Below are positions 14,716 through 22,817 of a stretch of DNA of 28,196 bases, in pieces. Source of the DNA: Pseudomonas_S sp047607345. Its GTDB lineage: Bacteria; Pseudomonadota; Gammaproteobacteria; Xanthomonadales; Xanthomonadaceae. Each line of letters begins with the position of its first letter. Position 1 is the stretch's first letter. A program made the translations under genes and the position numbers. The DNA lies in assembly GCA_047607345.1 (NCBI GenBank), contig JASGDF010000022.1:1-28196 (forward strand), given 5' to 3'. The notes beneath the pieces are model-generated. The model did not search any database. It was not told the origin of the DNA and was given only the letters and a program-made list of their open reading frames with translations.

Positions 14716-16866
14716 ATGAGCGAACAACTTCCCCTGCTGATCGAACTGGGCACCGAGGAACTGCCGGTCAAGGCATTGCCCGGCCTGGCGCAGGCCTTCT
14801 TCGATGGCGTGATCGCCGGGCTGGACAAGCGCGGCATTGCCCATGCGCGCGGCGACGCCAGGCCGCTGTCCACGCCGCGCCGGCTGGCGGTGCTGCTGCC
14901 GGGCGTGGCCACCGAGCAGCCCGAGCAGCGTTCGGAAGTGCTCGGCCCGTATCTCAACATCGCGCTGGGCGCCGACGGCGCGCCGACCAAGGCGCTGGAA
15001 GGCTTCGCCGCTAAGGCCGGGGTCGAATGGAGCGCGCTCGAGCGCGCCACCGACGCCAAGGGCGAGCGCTTCGTGCATCGCGCGGTCAAGCCGGGCGCGC
15101 GCACCGCCGAGCTGCTGCCGGAGATCGTGCGCGAGGCGATCGCGGCGATGCCGATCCCCAAGCCGATGCGCTGGGGCGACCACGACTACGCGTTCGCCCG
15201 CCCGGTGCACTGGCTGGTGCTGCTGCTGGGCCAGGACGTGGTCGAGGCCGAGGTGCTCGGGGTCAAGGCGGGCCGGACCAGTCGCGGCCACCGCTTCATG
15301 CACGACGCGCCGGTGCGGCTGGACGCGCCGGGCGACTACGCCGCCGCGCTGGAGGCGGCCTGCGTGCTGGTCGACCCGGACGCGCGGCGCACCCGCATCG
15401 TCGCCGAGGTGCAGGCCGCGGCGGCGCAGGCCGGCGGCAACGCCCGCATCACCGACGACAACCTGGAGCAGGTGGTGAACCTGGTCGAGTGGCCGTCGGC
15501 GGTGCTGTGCAGCTTCGAGCGCGCGTTCCTGGCAGTGCCGCAGGAAGCGCTGATCGAGACGATGGAGATCAACCAGAAGTTCTTCCCGGTGCTGGATGCC
15601 ACCGGCAAGCTGACCGAGCAGTTCATCGGCATCGCCAACATCGCCTCGAAGGACGTCGCCGAGGTCGCCAAGGGCTACGAGCGGGTGATCCGCCCGCGCT
15701 TCTCCGACGCCAAGTTCTTCTTCGACGAGGATCTCAAGCAGGGCCTGGTGGCGATGGGCGAGGGCCTGGCGAGCGTCACCTACCAGGCCAGGCTCGGCAC
15801 GGTGGCCGACAAGGTTGCGCGCGTGGCCGCGCTGGCCGAGGCGATCGCGCCGCAGGCCGGCGTCGAGCCGGCGCTGGCCGGGCGCGCCGCGCAGCTGGCC
15901 AAGAACGACCTGCAGTCGCGCATGGTCGGCGAGTTTCCGGAGTTGCAGGGCATCGCCGGGCGCCACTACGCGATCGCCGGTGGCGAGTCGCCCGAGGTCG
16001 CGCTGGCGATCGACGAGGCCTACCGGCCGCGCTTCGCCGGCGACGACATCGCGCTCTCGCCGGTGGGCAAGGTGCTGGCGATCGCCGAGCGCCTGGACAC
16101 CCTGGCCGGCGGCTTCGCCGCGGGGCTGAAGCCGACCGGCAACAAGGATCCGTTCGCGCTGCGGCGCAATGCGCTGGGGTTGGCGCGGACGATCATCGAG
16201 TCGGGCCTGGACCTGGATATTTTGGACACATTAGGCGTTGCCTTCGGCAAGGTGGATGAAAGTCGCTTCCAGGTCATGCAAAGAAACGCTTCTGCAAAGG
16301 GTGGTTTGCAGATGGTTGGAATGTCTGAGGTAAGCCCGGATCCGAGGCCTGCCGAGCTGCACGACTTCATCCTCGACCGCCTGCGCGGCTACTACGCCGA
16401 CAAGGGCGTGCCGGCCACGCACTTCAACGCGGTCGCCGAACTGAAGCCGCACTCGCTGTACGACCTCGACCGCCGCATCGACGCGATCGGCACTTTCGCG
16501 CAGCTGCCGGAGGCTGAGGCGCTGGCCGCGGCCAACAAGCGCATCCGCAACATCCTGCGCAAGGCCGAGGGCACGCTGGAGATTCCGGCCGACCTCGACC
16601 GCGCGCTGCTGGCCGAGCCGGCCGAGCAGGCGCTGGCCGAGGCGGTGGAGGCGGCGATCGGCGACACCGGCGCCAGCCTGCACCAGAAGGACTACGTGGG
16701 CGTGCTGGCGCGGCTGGCGCGGCTGCGCCCGCAGGTCGATGCGTTCTTCGACGCGGTGATGGTCAATGCCGAGGACCCGCGGTTGCGCGCCAACCGGCTT
16801 GCCTTGCTGAGCAAGCTCGGCGATCGCCTGGGCAGCGTCGCGGCGATCGAGCATCTGTCGAGCTGA
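14716..16866 (+). CDS. glyS: Glycyl-tRNA synthetase beta subunit GlyS
   Basis: Large subunit that binds tRNA-Gly and completes the enzyme with GlyQ. The 716-residue product begins LLIELGTEELPVKAL, the family signature, and includes GRTSRGHRFM, NQKFFPVLD and FIGIANI, SDAKFFFDED, the HD-like AQLAKNDLQSRMVGEFPELQGIAGRHYA region and the C-terminal anticodon-binding part (LAAANKRIRNILRK). ATG 14716 was chosen because homology starts there; longer in-frame starts would translate repeat DNA. Translation may depend on the leader ORF just upstream. Residues about 499-543 are an unusual, AT-richer segment, described separately; the frame stays open, so the protein is probably functional. A hairpin follows the gene. 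Confidence 0.97.
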   Translation: MSEQLPLLIELGTEELPVKALPGLAQAFFDGVIAGLDKRGIAHARGDARPLSTPRRLAVLLPGVATEQPEQRSEVLGPYLNIALGADGAPTKALEGFAAKAGVEWSALERATDAKGERFVHRAVKPGARTAELLPEIVREAIAAMPIPKPMRWGDHDYAFARPVHWLVLLLGQDVVEAEVLGVKAGRTSRGHRFMHDAPVRLDAPGDYAAALEAACVLVDPDARRTRIVAEVQAAAAQAGGNARITDDNLEQVVNLVEWPSAVLCSFERAFLAVPQEALIETMEINQKFFPVLDATGKLTEQFIGIANIASKDVAEVAKGYERVIRPRFSDAKFFFDEDLKQGLVAMGEGLASVTYQARLGTVADKVARVAALAEAIAPQAGVEPALAGRAAQLAKNDLQSRMVGEFPELQGIAGRHYAIAGGESPEVALAIDEAYRPRFAGDDIALSPVGKVLAIAERLDTLAGGFAAGLKPTGNKDPFALRRNALGLARTIIESGLDLDILDTLGVAFGKVDESRFQVMQRNASAKGGLQMVGMSEVSPDPRPAELHDFILDRLRGYYADKGVPATHFNAVAELKPHSLYDLDRRIDAIGTFAQLPEAEALAAANKRIRNILRKAEGTLEIPADLDRALLAEPAEQALAEAVEAAIGDTGASLHQKDYVGVLARLARLRPQVDAFFDAVMVNAEDPRLRANRLALLSKLGDRLGSVAAIEHLSS
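16213..16345 (+). other. AT-richer palindromic segment inside glyS
   Basis: This stretch differs sharply from the rest of glyS. By hand count 16261-16320 has 30 G/C in 60 bases, against 45 of 60 at 16561-16620. Codons rare in these genes (AAA, AGA, TTA, TTG, GGA, TCT, GTA) cluster here. It holds a perfect inverted repeat, TCTGCAAA (16291-16298) and TTTGCAGA (16305-16312), loop GGGTGG. The encoded residues (about 499-543) fall in a linker just before the ELHDFILDRLRGYY helix; compared with my memory of E. coli GlyS the linker is some 20-25 residues longer here. It looks like an in-frame insertion. Confidence 0.5.
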
Positions 16867-16895
16867 GCGCAGCGCCAAACCCGAGGTGAAAGCTG

Positions 16896-16930
16896 TCGCC
16901 GATCCCTCCAGGCAAGAGGGGGATCGGCGA
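16896..16930. terminator. Hairpin after glyS
   Basis: TCGCCGATCCC (16896-16906) pairs perfectly with GGGATCGGCGA (16920-16930), loop 13 bases. It starts 30 bases after the glyS stop. No T-run follows, so termination efficiency is uncertain. The rest of 16867-17075 shows no gene. Confidence 0.5.
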
Positions 16931-17063
16931 AGCACGCTGGAGTGGCTCTCCCACCACGGGGCGGGCGAATCGGCAGAGTCCGGTGGGAATGGCCACCCTG
17001 GCCTGTCGGGTTTCAATGTGTGTCGTCCGCCGGCATACACGCCCCATTAGCGTCATGCCCAGG

Positions 17064-17069
17064 TATCCT
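17064..17069 (+). promoter_or_regulatory. Putative -10 box of a leaderless tamA transcript
   Basis: TATCCT ends six bases before the tamA ATG at 17076, with no Shine-Dalgarno sequence. The layout resembles those at ttcA and hemH. No clear -35 hexamer is seen. Confidence 0.35.
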
Positions 17070-17075
17070 GCCCGC

Positions 17076-18860
17076 ATGCGACTGCTCCCCCCTGCCCTCG
17101 CTGCGCTACTGCTTTGCCTGGCCGGCGCGGCCGATGCCCGCGGCACCATCGACAAGGTCCAGATCAAGGGCCTGGACAAGGACGACGATGCGGCGATGCT
17201 CGAGAACATCGAGGTATCGCTGTCGCTGTACGAGGCGGTCGGCAAGGAACAGGGCGAGTCGCGGCTGGAGTACCTGCTCAGTCAGGCCGAGTCCCAGACC
17301 CGCGACGCGCTGGAGCCGTTCGGCTACTACACGCCGACGATCGATATCCAGGCCCCGCGCGCGAACGACCACCTGACCGTGGTCATCAGCATCGACAAGG
17401 GCGAGCCGGTGCGGGTGCGCAACGCGCAGATCGAGATGGCAGGCTGGGCCGAGGACGACCAGTACCTCAAGCACGACCTGGCGCAGTTCCAGCCCAGGCC
17501 GGGCGAGGTCTTCAGCCATCCGGCCTACGAGGCGAGCAAGCTCCGCATCACCCGGCGCCTGGCCGAGCGCGGCTACTTCGATGCCGACTTCACCCGGCGC
17601 CGGGTCGAGGTCACCCGTGCCGAGCACGCCGCCGACATCGACCTGGGCTGGGACAGCGGCCGTCGCTACGACATGGGCCCGGTGCGCTTCGACTACGACT
17701 ATTTCCGCGAGGGATTGTTCGACCCGCTGGTCTACTGGAAGGAAGGCAGCTACTACCATGAGGGCAAGCTCGACCGGTTGCGCGAGTCGCTGACCAAGCT
17801 CGACTACTTCAGCAGCATCGACATCCAGCCCAGGCCCGAGGAAGCCGACGACCAGGGCCGGGTGCCGGTGGACGTCAAGCTGACCCGCGCCAAGCGCACG
17901 ATCTACACCGCCGGCCTCAGCTATGGCAGCGAGAGCGGCCCCGGCGTGCGCGGCGGGCTGGAGCGGCGCTACATCAATGCGCGCGGCCACAAGATGGATA
18001 CCCAGCTCGACTATGCGCAGAAGCGCAAGTCGCTGGGCACGGTCTACCGGATCCCGGCGTTCCGATGGCTGGACGGCTGGTATCTGTTCTCCGCGCGCCT
18101 GTACGACGAGCAGACCGACTACATCGACCTGCGCAACGTCAAGCTCAGCGCCGCGCGCAGCGGGCAGATCAGCGAGCACTGGACCGCGATTGCCTCAATC
18201 AACGCACTGCGTGAACGCTGGGGCTACTACAGCGAGGACAGCGACGAGGACCGTCCGCTGGACTACCAGTATTCCTCGCTGGTGTACCCGCAGCTGGAGG
18301 TCAACTACGTGAACGTCGACGACCGCACGTTCCCACGCAGGGGCATCGCCGCGACGATGCAGCTGCGCGGCGGCGTGCAGGGCGCCGGCTCGGACACCAG
18401 CTTCACCCAGGCCTACGGCAAGCTGCGCTGGTTCCTGCCGGCCGGCAGCGACGGCCGCGTGATCCTGCGCGGCGAGGCCGGCAGCACCTGGACCAGCGAC
18501 CTGGTGGCGATGCCGCCGAGCCTGCGCTTCTTCGCCGGTGGCGATGAGAGCATCCGCGGCTATGCCTACCGCGAGGTCGGCCCGCGTACCGCCCGGCCCG
18601 ACCGCTTCGCGCTTGGCGCCAAGCAGCTGCTGACCGTCAGCGCCGAGTACGAGCACTACTTCAACGGCGGCCCGCTCGGCGCGGCGGTGTTCGTCGACAG
18701 CGGCAGCGCCTTCGACGACACCCCCGACTGGCATACCGGCGTGGGCTTCGGCGTGCGCTACAAATCGCCGGTCGGCCCGGTGCGGGTGGACATCGCGCAC
18801 GGCCTGGACGACCCGGACTCACAGGTCCAGCTCTACATCAACATCGGAGCGAACCTGTGA
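17076..18860 (+). CDS. tamA: Translocation and assembly module outer-membrane protein TamA
   Basis: Omp85-superfamily outer-membrane protein (594 residues) that works with TamB in autotransporter assembly and phospholipid transport to the outer membrane. A Sec signal peptide (LLPPALAALLLCLAGAADA, cleavage near 21) leads into three POTRA-like repeats up to about 260, each with the family's beta-alpha-alpha-beta-beta pattern (for example LEPFGYYTP and LAERGYFDADF), then a 16-strand barrel of alternating polar and aromatic residues. The FAGGDESIRGY motif (about 488-498), the conserved loop 6 xRGY/F signature of Omp85 proteins, is intact. The protein ends in an aromatic-poor strand, LYINIGANL. 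ATG 17076 was preferred because it starts the signal peptide; ATG 17055 would add seven charged residues. It overlaps tamB by four bases. Confidence 0.94.
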   Translation: MRLLPPALAALLLCLAGAADARGTIDKVQIKGLDKDDDAAMLENIEVSLSLYEAVGKEQGESRLEYLLSQAESQTRDALEPFGYYTPTIDIQAPRANDHLTVVISIDKGEPVRVRNAQIEMAGWAEDDQYLKHDLAQFQPRPGEVFSHPAYEASKLRITRRLAERGYFDADFTRRRVEVTRAEHAADIDLGWDSGRRYDMGPVRFDYDYFREGLFDPLVYWKEGSYYHEGKLDRLRESLTKLDYFSSIDIQPRPEEADDQGRVPVDVKLTRAKRTIYTAGLSYGSESGPGVRGGLERRYINARGHKMDTQLDYAQKRKSLGTVYRIPAFRWLDGWYLFSARLYDEQTDYIDLRNVKLSAARSGQISEHWTAIASINALRERWGYYSEDSDEDRPLDYQYSSLVYPQLEVNYVNVDDRTFPRRGIAATMQLRGGVQGAGSDTSFTQAYGKLRWFLPAGSDGRVILRGEAGSTWTSDLVAMPPSLRFFAGGDESIRGYAYREVGPRTARPDRFALGAKQLLTVSAEYEHYFNGGPLGAAVFVDSGSAFDDTPDWHTGVGFGVRYKSPVGPVRVDIAHGLDDPDSQVQLYINIGANL

Positions 18861-21800
18861 GCGCCAACGCGCCGGTACCGCCGCCGCGCCCGCGCTTCTA
18901 CCGGCGCCGCGGCTTCTGGATCGGCTCCGGCCTGGGCGTGCTCGGTGTGGTGCTGTTGCTGCTGGTCGCGGTGTACTGGCTGCTGCAGACCGTGGCCGGC
19001 CGCGACGTGCTGCTGGCGCAGGTGGTGGCGCGGCTGCCGGCCGGCGCCAGCTTCACCTGGAGCGGGATGGACGGCCCGCTGGCCGGGCCGCTGACCCTGC
19101 GCAACGTCGACTTCCGCTACCAGGACATCCACTTCACCGCCGAGCGCGTGCACCTGGACCCGGACATCCGTCCGCTGCTCGGGCGCAAGCTGCGGCTGGA
19201 CGCGCTGGAGCTGAGCAACGCCACGCTCAATCTCGGCAAGAGCGAGGAGCCGTTCGAGCTGCCGAGCTGGCCCGGCTCGCTGCCGCAGCTCGCGCTGCCG
19301 CTGGCGGTCCAGGCCGACACCATCGCCGTCGACAACCTGCGCGTCACCCAGTTGCAGCAGCCGATGATCGAACTGCGCCGCATCCGTGGCGGGCTGGAGG
19401 CCGCCAACGGCGAGCTGCGCATGCGCAAGCTGGTGGTGGACAGTGATCGTGGCGATTTCCGCATCGATGGCGACTACCTGCCTGCCAAGGACTACAAGAC
19501 CAACCTGACCGCGAGTGCGCTGTTGCCGGCCTCGCGCGGGCGTACCCCGGCCAGCGTGGGGCTGGTCGCGCGCGGCGACCTGGCGAAGATGGAGATCGCA
19601 TTGGCCGGGCGTGCCCCCGAGCCGCTGCGCGCCACGCTGGTGTTCACCGGGCGCGACGATCCCCGCTGGGAGTTCAAGGCAGCAACCAAGGTTCTGGACC
19701 TGTCGCTGCTGCTGCCGCCGGCCGAGGGCGAGCAGGCCAGCGCCGCCGCGCTCGCCTTCGACCTGAGCGCCAGCGGCAAGGGCGGCGACGCGCAATTGCA
19801 GGGCACGCTCCAGCAGGGCGACCTGCAAGCCACGTTGCAGCCCTCGCACGTCGTGCTCGCCGACCAGGTGCTGGAGGTGCGACAGCTGGTGGTGGATGCG
19901 TTCGAGGGCCGCACCCGGTTGCAGGGCCGCGCCGACTTCCGCGACCCGGACAATGCGACGTTCAACTTCGCGGTCAATGCCAGCGGCCTGCGCTGGGTGC
20001 CGGCGCCGGACCCGGCCACGCCGCAGGCGCAGGCGCTGCCGGTCGAGCTGAAGCAGGCGCGGCTCGGTGTCGCCGGCAATCTCAAGGCCTGGGCCGCGAT
20101 CGGCCGCGCCGAGGTCGAGCGCGATGCGCAGCAGGCCGGGTTGCGGTTCGATGTGCGCGGCAACGACCAGCGCGCGCATATCCAGCAATTGCAGGCCAGC
20201 ACGCCGGGCGGCGCGCTGGACGTCACCGGCGAGGTCGCGTGGGTGCAGGTGCTGAGCTGGGACGTGCAGGCGACGCTGGCGAAGTTCGATCCGGGCTACT
20301 TCGCGCCGGGCTGGGACGGCAGCCTGTCCGGCAAGGTCGCCTCCAAGGGCCGGCAGCTGCCGGCACCGGCCGGCGGCGTCTCGCCCGGCTACGAGCTCAC
20401 CGCGCAGATCGATGCGCTGAAGGGCCAGCTGCGCCAGCGCGCGCTCGACGCCAGCGGCAAGTTCGCGCTGCAGGGCACGCAGGGCGAAGGCCAGCTGAAG
20501 CTGGCACTCGGCAACAGCCGCATCGCCGCGCAGGGCAAGGTTGGCGACACGCTCGCCATCGACGCGCAACTGCAACCGCTGCAACTCGACGACCTGCTGC
20601 CCGGCGGTGCCGGCACGCTGCGCGGCAACCTGCAGGTCAAGGGGCGCAGCGATGCCCCGGAAATCAGCGCCGATCTGGCAGGCAGCGGCCTGCGCTGGGA
20701 AGGCTACAGCGCCGACGCGCTGAGCCTGCGCGGGCGCCTGCCCTGGCGCGGCGGAGGCGGGACCCTGGCGTTGCAGGGCACCGCGATCAACGCCGGCATG
20801 GTGCTGGACGAGTTGCGGGTGCAGGCGCGCGGCGCGGTCGAGGACCTCGACCTCGATGCCGAGGTGAGGAGCGCAACGGCCGCGCTGGCGCTGCGCGGCG
20901 ACGTTCGCCGCAGTGGCACGCGCTGGCAGGGCCAGCTGGCGGCACTGCGCATCGCCCCGGCCAAGGGCGATGCCTGGGCCTTGCGCCAGCCGGCGCAGTT
21001 CGCGCTGGACGGCGCCGCCTTCCGCCTGTCCGACACCTGCCTGGCCGCTGCCGGCGGCGGCGCGCTGTGCGTGCAGGCCGATTGGCCGCGCGAAGGACTC
21101 TCGGTGAAAAGTACTGCGCTGCCGCTGACGCTGGTCCAGCCGTGGCTGCCCAAGCAGGACGGGCGCCAGATCACCCTGCGCGGCGACGTTGCCCTCGATG
21201 GCAATTTCAGGCCGCGCGGCAACGCCTGGGAGGGCGGATTCGAGCTGACCTCGATGGAGGGCGGTGTGCGCCTGGGCGAACCGCGCTTCAGCGTCGACCT
21301 GGGCAACAATCCCAATCGCGGCGAGCTGGTCCGCTACGACCACTTCAGTCTCCGCGCCACGTTCGACCCACAGCACATCAACGGCTACCTCGGCGTCGGC
21401 TTCCAGGGCAACGGCTTCGTCGACGCCAAGTTCGACACCGGCTGGGACGACTACGCGCCGCTCAATGGCGAGCTGTACATGAACATCTCGCGGCTGGACT
21501 GGCTGCAGTTGTTCGTCGCCGAGATCGACCGCCCGAAGGGCCTGGTCGAAGGCCACGTCAGCCTGCGCGGCACGCGCAGCAAGCCACTGCTCGGCGGCGA
21601 GGCCACCCTGAGCGACTTCACCGCCGAATACCCGTCGATGGGGTTGTCGCTGAGCGAGGGCAAGGGCCGCTTCGAGGCGCTGCCGGATGGCTCGGCGAAG
21701 ATCACTGCCTCGGCCAAGTCCGGCGACGGCACGCTGAACGTCGACGGCGGCCTGTCGTGGTACGGCGAAGGCACCCCGCTGAAGTTGAACATCCATGGCC

Positions 21801-22711
21801 AGAACGTGCTGGCGTACAACACCAGCGAGCTGCGGGTCGTCGCCAACCCCGACCTGCAGTTCGGCATCGAGGGCAAGGTCATGCAGCTGCGCGGCCGGGT
21901 GACGGTGCCGGAGGCGGACATCGACCTGGAGCGGCTCGATCGCGGCACCTCGGTGTCCGAGGACGTGGTGGTGCTCGACCCGGTCGATCCGGAACAGACC
22001 GCGGCCTCGCCGCTGGACATGCAGCTGACCATCGCGCTCGGCGACAAGGTCAAGATGAACGGCTTTGGCCTGAAGGGCGCGCTGACCGGCCAGATGCAGA
22101 TCATCTCGCAGCCCGGCCGCGAGATGATCGCCAACGGCGGGCTCGACGTCAGCGGCCGCTACAAGGCCTACGGCCAGGACCTGACGATCACGCGCGGCCA
22201 GCTGACCTGGAACAACAACATCGTTTCCGACCCGCGCATCAACATCCGCGCCGAACGCAAGATCGGCGACGTCACCGCCGGCATCGACGTCAGCGGCCGG
22301 GCCGAATCGCCGCGCGCCGACGTCTGGTCGGACCCCTCGCTGTCGCAGGCCGAAGCGATGTCGTACCTGGTGCTGGGCCGCGGCCTGGCCACCGCCAGCA
22401 GCAGCGAGACCGAGCAGGTCACCGCCGCCTCCGCGGCGCTGTCGGCCGGCAGCGGCCTGATCGCCTCGCAGCTCGGCGCCAAGCTCGGCCTGGACGATGC
22501 CGGCGTACAGCAGTCCAGCACGCTGGGCGGCTCGGTACTGGGTTTCGGCAAGTACCTCTCGCCGAAACTCTATGTCGGCTACGGCGTGTCGATGGTCGGC
22601 TCCGGCTCGGTGCTGACGCTGAAGTACCTGCTGAGCCGGGGGTTCGACGTGGAGGTCGAGTCGAGCACGGTGGAGACCAAGGGGTCGGTTAACTGGCGGA
22701 AGGAGAAATAG
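18857..22711 (+). CDS. tamB: Translocation and assembly module protein TamB
   Basis: Very long periplasm-spanning protein (1284 residues) of the AsmA-like/TamB family, anchored in the inner membrane by one N-terminal helix (about 19-42, after a short proline- and arginine-rich cytoplasmic start) and reaching TamA with its C-terminus. Most of the chain is repetitive beta structure with alternating hydrophobic residues, forming the lipid-conducting groove. The C-terminal 330 residues are the DUF490/TamB domain: recognisable phrases are GEATLSDFTAEYPSMGLSL, VTVPEADIDL, LTWNNNIVSDPRINIRA, QAEAMSYLVLGR and the ending LSRGFDVEVESS. The start is GTG 18857 inside the tamA stop (GTGA), so the two are translationally coupled. 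Length is normal for the family. A long open frame on the opposite strand is only a GC-rich shadow. Confidence 0.95.
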   Translation: MSANAPVPPPRPRFYRRRGFWIGSGLGVLGVVLLLLVAVYWLLQTVAGRDVLLAQVVARLPAGASFTWSGMDGPLAGPLTLRNVDFRYQDIHFTAERVHLDPDIRPLLGRKLRLDALELSNATLNLGKSEEPFELPSWPGSLPQLALPLAVQADTIAVDNLRVTQLQQPMIELRRIRGGLEAANGELRMRKLVVDSDRGDFRIDGDYLPAKDYKTNLTASALLPASRGRTPASVGLVARGDLAKMEIALAGRAPEPLRATLVFTGRDDPRWEFKAATKVLDLSLLLPPAEGEQASAAALAFDLSASGKGGDAQLQGTLQQGDLQATLQPSHVVLADQVLEVRQLVVDAFEGRTRLQGRADFRDPDNATFNFAVNASGLRWVPAPDPATPQAQALPVELKQARLGVAGNLKAWAAIGRAEVERDAQQAGLRFDVRGNDQRAHIQQLQASTPGGALDVTGEVAWVQVLSWDVQATLAKFDPGYFAPGWDGSLSGKVASKGRQLPAPAGGVSPGYELTAQIDALKGQLRQRALDASGKFALQGTQGEGQLKLALGNSRIAAQGKVGDTLAIDAQLQPLQLDDLLPGGAGTLRGNLQVKGRSDAPEISADLAGSGLRWEGYSADALSLRGRLPWRGGGGTLALQGTAINAGMVLDELRVQARGAVEDLDLDAEVRSATAALALRGDVRRSGTRWQGQLAALRIAPAKGDAWALRQPAQFALDGAAFRLSDTCLAAAGGGALCVQADWPREGLSVKSTALPLTLVQPWLPKQDGRQITLRGDVALDGNFRPRGNAWEGGFELTSMEGGVRLGEPRFSVDLGNNPNRGELVRYDHFSLRATFDPQHINGYLGVGFQGNGFVDAKFDTGWDDYAPLNGELYMNISRLDWLQLFVAEIDRPKGLVEGHVSLRGTRSKPLLGGEATLSDFTAEYPSMGLSLSEGKGRFEALPDGSAKITASAKSGDGTLNVDGGLSWYGEGTPLKLNIHGQNVLAYNTSELRVVANPDLQFGIEGKVMQLRGRVTVPEADIDLERLDRGTSVSEDVVVLDPVDPEQTAASPLDMQLTIALGDKVKMNGFGLKGALTGQMQIISQPGREMIANGGLDVSGRYKAYGQDLTITRGQLTWNNNIVSDPRINIRAERKIGDVTAGIDVSGRAESPRADVWSDPSLSQAEAMSYLVLGRGLATASSSETEQVTAASAALSAGSGLIASQLGAKLGLDDAGVQQSSTLGGSVLGFGKYLSPKLYVGYGVSMVGSGSVLTLKYLLSRGFDVEVESSTVETKGSVNWRKEK

Positions 22712-22746
22712 GCGGAGGATCGATTGCTGGTCATTTGTGTTGATGC

Positions 22747-22780
22747 TTGACAAAGTGTGCGAATGAGACTCAATATTTCT
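22747..22780 (+). promoter_or_regulatory. Putative promoter of the RHS gene pair
   Basis: A perfect TTGACA lies at 22747-22752. Opposite the usual spacing stands AT-rich TCAATATTT (22770-22778), with no perfect -10 hexamer; the best fit is AATATT at 19 bases. This is the most AT-rich stretch of the region and the only perfect -35 hexamer noticed among the intergenic regions examined. It precedes the first RHS ATG by about 40 bases. Confidence 0.45.
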
Positions 22781-22817
22781 CCAGTCTTGGCGCAAAGTCG
22801 GGGCACAGGGGACTTGG

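Noticed and set aside
18833..22795. Very long open frame (1320 codons) on the minus strand across tamB
   Set aside because: It is an exact antisense shadow of tamB, rich in Gln, Arg, Ala and Val as expected from GC-biased third positions, with no domain and no ribosome site.
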